In this document: positions 62,214-64,000 of the stretch, one piece after another
Numbering within the stretch: the stretch's first letter is position 1
How the letters are laid out: the number at the start of each line of letters is the position of its first letter
DNA from: Lachnospiraceae bacterium
GTDB lineage: Bacteria; Bacillota; Clostridia; Lachnospirales; Lachnospiraceae
Reading direction: 5' to 3'
Assembly (NCBI GenBank): GCA_015057825.1
Contig: SVDN01000003.1
Coordinates: forward strand, 1-64,000
Length of the DNA: 64,000 nucleotides
Notes under the pieces: generated by a model
Told to the model about the DNA's origin: nothing
The model's input: only the letters and a program-made list of their open reading frames with translations
The model's database searches: none
Position numbers and translations under genes: made by a program

Positions 62214-63080
62214 CTATTTACGTGAGTGAAGTTTTAAAAGATTAAATATTGTCTTTTTCATATCTTTTCTTTGAACAATCATATCAACGAAACCGTGCTC
62301 TTCTTGAAATTCCGCACTTTGGAAGCCCTCCGGCAAAGTTTGTCCAATTGTTTGTTCTATAACTCTGGGACCCGCAAAACCGATTAAAGCACCGGGCTCC
62401 GCGATAATAATGTCACCTAAGTTTGCAAAGCTTGCGCTTACACCGCCCGTTGTTGGATGTGTAAGATATGAAATGAAAAATCCGCCGTGTTCCGAAAACT
62501 TTTCTATGGCGGCAGCGGTTTTTGCCATTTGCATTAAAGAAAACAAGCCTTCCTGCATTCTGGCACCGCCGCTGGCGCTAAATACCAAAAGAGGGAGAGA
62601 ATGCTTGTCCGCTTCTTCAACCAAGAGAGTGAATTTTTCTCCTACAATGCTTCCCATGCTTCCCATAAAGAAAGAAGAATCCAAAACACCGATAGCCAAA
62701 TCGATTCCGCCGATGCTTGCAAAACCCGTAAGCAAGGCGTCTTTTAAATGACTTTTGCTTTCGGCTTCTTTAAGCTTCTTTTTGTAGCCCGGAAAGGAAA
62801 GGGGGTCTTTTGAAGAAAGATCTGCATTTATTTCTTTAAAACTATCTTCGTCAATAAGCATATTTAATCTTGCTTTTGCATTTATCGAGTGATGGTAGCC
62901 GCATTTATCGCACACATAAAAGCGTTCCTTCCAAAGCTTTTTGGAAATGGAGTTATCGCATGCTTTGCATTTTATGGGCTCATCATCAATATTCAGCTCA
63001 TGCAAAACAGAATTTTTATATCTGTATTTTTTCATTGAAAACAGTTTTTGTCTGTTTTCGTTAAAAAGTTGATTTGTCAT
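62214..63080 (-). CDS. accD: Acetyl-CoA carboxylase carboxyltransferase subunit beta
   Basis: 288 aa. The N-terminal four-cysteine zinc ribbon (CKACD… CDKCGYHH, ~38-62) is followed by the carboxyltransferase core: DPLSFPGYKKKL, FMGSMGSIVGEKFTLL, SGGARMQEGLFSLMQMAKT and HPTTGGVSASFANLGDI. Starts 3 nt after the accC stop with AAGGAG 8 nt upstream, overlapping the end of accC. Confidence 0.95.
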   Translation of the reverse strand: MTNQLFNENRQKLFSMKKYRYKNSVLHELNIDDEPIKCKACDNSISKKLWKERFYVCDKCGYHHSINAKARLNMLIDEDSFKEINADLSSKDPLSFPGYKKKLKEAESKSHLKDALLTGFASIGGIDLAIGVLDSSFFMGSMGSIVGEKFTLLVEEADKHSLPLLVFSASGGARMQEGLFSLMQMAKTAAAIEKFSEHGGFFISYLTHPTTGGVSASFANLGDIIIAEPGALIGFAGPRVIEQTIGQTLPEGFQSAEFQEEHGFVDMIVQRKDMKKTIFNLLKLHSRK

Positions 63081-63083
63081 TTT

Positions 63084-64000
63084 TTAAAGCTCCTTACGGC
63101 TTTCTTCGTTAAACTCAACAAGTTCCTTGCCATGCAGTTCCATAAAAGATGTATCGAAGCTGCCTTTTAAGAAATCCGGATGATACATAACAAGGTATTG
63201 CAAATCCTTGTTTGTGGGTACACCGTCAATCAAAAACTCTTCCAGAGCGGCTCGCATTCTTTTTATGGCATCAAGTCTTGATGTGCCGCGAACGATTACC
63301 TTTGCAATCATCGGATCGTAGTGAGGAGAGATTTCGCATCCCGTAAAAAGAGCGGAGTCAACTCTGACTCCAAAGCCCGCAGGAAGGTGAAGAAAGTCGA
63401 TTTTTCCGGGACTTCCCGCATTAATACGGCATTCAATGGCGTGACCGCTTATTTTAACATCTTCTTGTTTATAACTAAGTTTCATTCCCGAAGCGATACG
63501 AAGCTGTTCGTGAATAAGATCGATACCCGTAACCATTTCCGTAACCGGGTGTTCAACCTGAATTCTTGTATTCATTTCTATAAAATAGAAATTGCCTTCG
63601 TGATCAAGTACGAATTCCACGGTACCCGCATTGGTGTACTTACAAGCCTTTGCGGCATTTACCGCAGCTTCTCCCATTTTTTTTCTAAGCTCATCATCTA
63701 TTTTTTTGGAAGGTGATTCCTCAATAAGTTTTTGATTTCTTCTTTGAATGGAGCAGTCACGTTCTCCCAGATATATAACGTTTCCGTGAGAATCCGCCAA
63801 AATCTGAACTTCGATATGATGTGGGTTGAGTATAAGCTTTTCAAGGTACAAATCGCCGTTGGCGAAACAAGAAAGAGCTTCCGCCTTTGCTTCTTCGAAA
63901 GCGGATTTTACTTCCGATTCATTAAAGGCTTTTCGCATGCCACGTCCACCGCCGCCTGCAGCTGCCTTGATTAAAATCGGGTAACCAACCTTGTTTGCCA
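63084..64000 (-). CDS. accC: Acetyl-CoA carboxylase biotin carboxylase subunit, 5' end missing
   Basis: About 305 C-terminal residues of an ATP-grasp enzyme of ~450 aa; the gene runs past the window end. The glycine-rich ATP loop (AAAGGGGRGMR) is near the visible start, then HHIEVQILADSHGNVIYLGE, RDCSIQRRNQKLIEESPS, the magnesium/active-site EFVLDHEGNFYFIEMNTR, IQVEHPVTEMVTGIDL and HAIECRINAG. The ATG at 63938 is internal, not the start. The biotin carrier (accB) and the operon promoter must lie upstream, outside the window. Confidence 0.95.
   Translation of the reverse strand, partial: ANKVGYPILIKAAAGGGGRGMRKAFNESEVKSAFEEAKAEALSCFANGDLYLEKLILNPHHIEVQILADSHGNVIYLGERDCSIQRRNQKLIEESPSKKIDDELRKKMGEAAVNAAKACKYTNAGTVEFVLDHEGNFYFIEMNTRIQVEHPVTEMVTGIDLIHEQLRIASGMKLSYKQEDVKISGHAIECRINAGSPGKIDFLHLPAGFGVRVDSALFTGCEISPHYDPMIAKVIVRGTSRLDAIKRMRAALEEFLIDGVPTNKDLQYLVMYHPDFLKGSFDTSFMELHGKELVEFNEESRKEL

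Noticed and set aside
1..64000. CRISPR arrays, insertion sequences, prophage genes, tRNA or rRNA genes
   Set aside because: None was recognised anywhere: no regularly spaced repeats, transposase or integrase motifs, or cloverleaf/rRNA sequence.

Overview
The window looks like a chromosomal segment of a low-GC Gram-positive anaerobe of the class Clostridia, most likely Lachnospiraceae. This is inferred from ribosomal gene order (a KOW-domain gene between map and infA), an ECF transporter module followed by truA, long-form HPF, FabK as the enoyl-ACP reductase, a MetH without a reactivation domain, and strong Shine-Dalgarno sequences with AT-rich spacers. It is almost wholly housekeeping. I see no insertion sequence, prophage, CRISPR array, tRNA or rRNA.

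Layout. 1-8.2 kb: end of the spc operon and the alpha operon (rplF' to rplQ, with secY, adk, map, infA, rpoA), closed by a strong terminator. 8.3-11.7 kb: ecfA1-ecfA2-ecfT-truA with its own promoter. 11.7-16.6 kb: a pantothenate/CoA cassette (DUF2520 reductase candidate, panB, panC, coaBC, coaX) lying between truA and rplM-rpsI, which are often adjacent in Firmicutes. 16.6-17.7 kb: rplM-rpsI with a consensus promoter and a structured leader. 17.8-22.4 kb: a membrane-anchored unknown protein (minus strand), then a flippase-like membrane protein and two glycosyltransferases (probable glycolipid synthesis). 22.5-26.4 kb: a cupin, an HD-GYP protein and a PTS EIIC-EAL fusion, i.e. two adjacent c-di-GMP-degrading candidates. 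26.5-30.8 kb: homocysteine methyltransferase/MTHFR fusion and cobalamin MetH. 30.9-36.5 kb: accessory genes (surface protein, AIM24 family, FAD oxidoreductase, nitroreductase, esterase, Sce7726-like nuclease fold). 36.5-42.1 kb: an aromatic amino acid operon (pheA-aroF-tyrA-aroA-aroC) preceded by a Phe/Tyr-rich leader peptide and a complete-looking transcription attenuator. 42.1-45 kb: pseudo-receiver protein, hpf, a 538-bp gap with clustered DnaA boxes, and trxB. 45-49.4 kb: secA, prfB (programmed +1 frameshift), cheW. 49.5-52.6 kb: ACT regulator, hom and lysC (with a good internal start for a separate regulatory subunit). 52.6-55.9 kb: mgsA, nadE, an MFS transporter. 55.9-64 kb: minus-strand fatty acid operon accC'-accD-accA-fabH-fabK-fabD-fabG-fabF-fabZ, running off the window end.

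The most interesting items are regulatory: the aromatic-operon attenuator (36.6-36.8 kb), the DnaA-box cluster (43.7 kb), the EIIC-EAL fusion beside an HD-GYP gene, promoters with palindromes built into them (19.07 and 54.15 kb), and the overlapping promoter/terminator ahead of the pan cassette. All functional statements rest on reading motifs and context by eye; no searches or folding programs were run.
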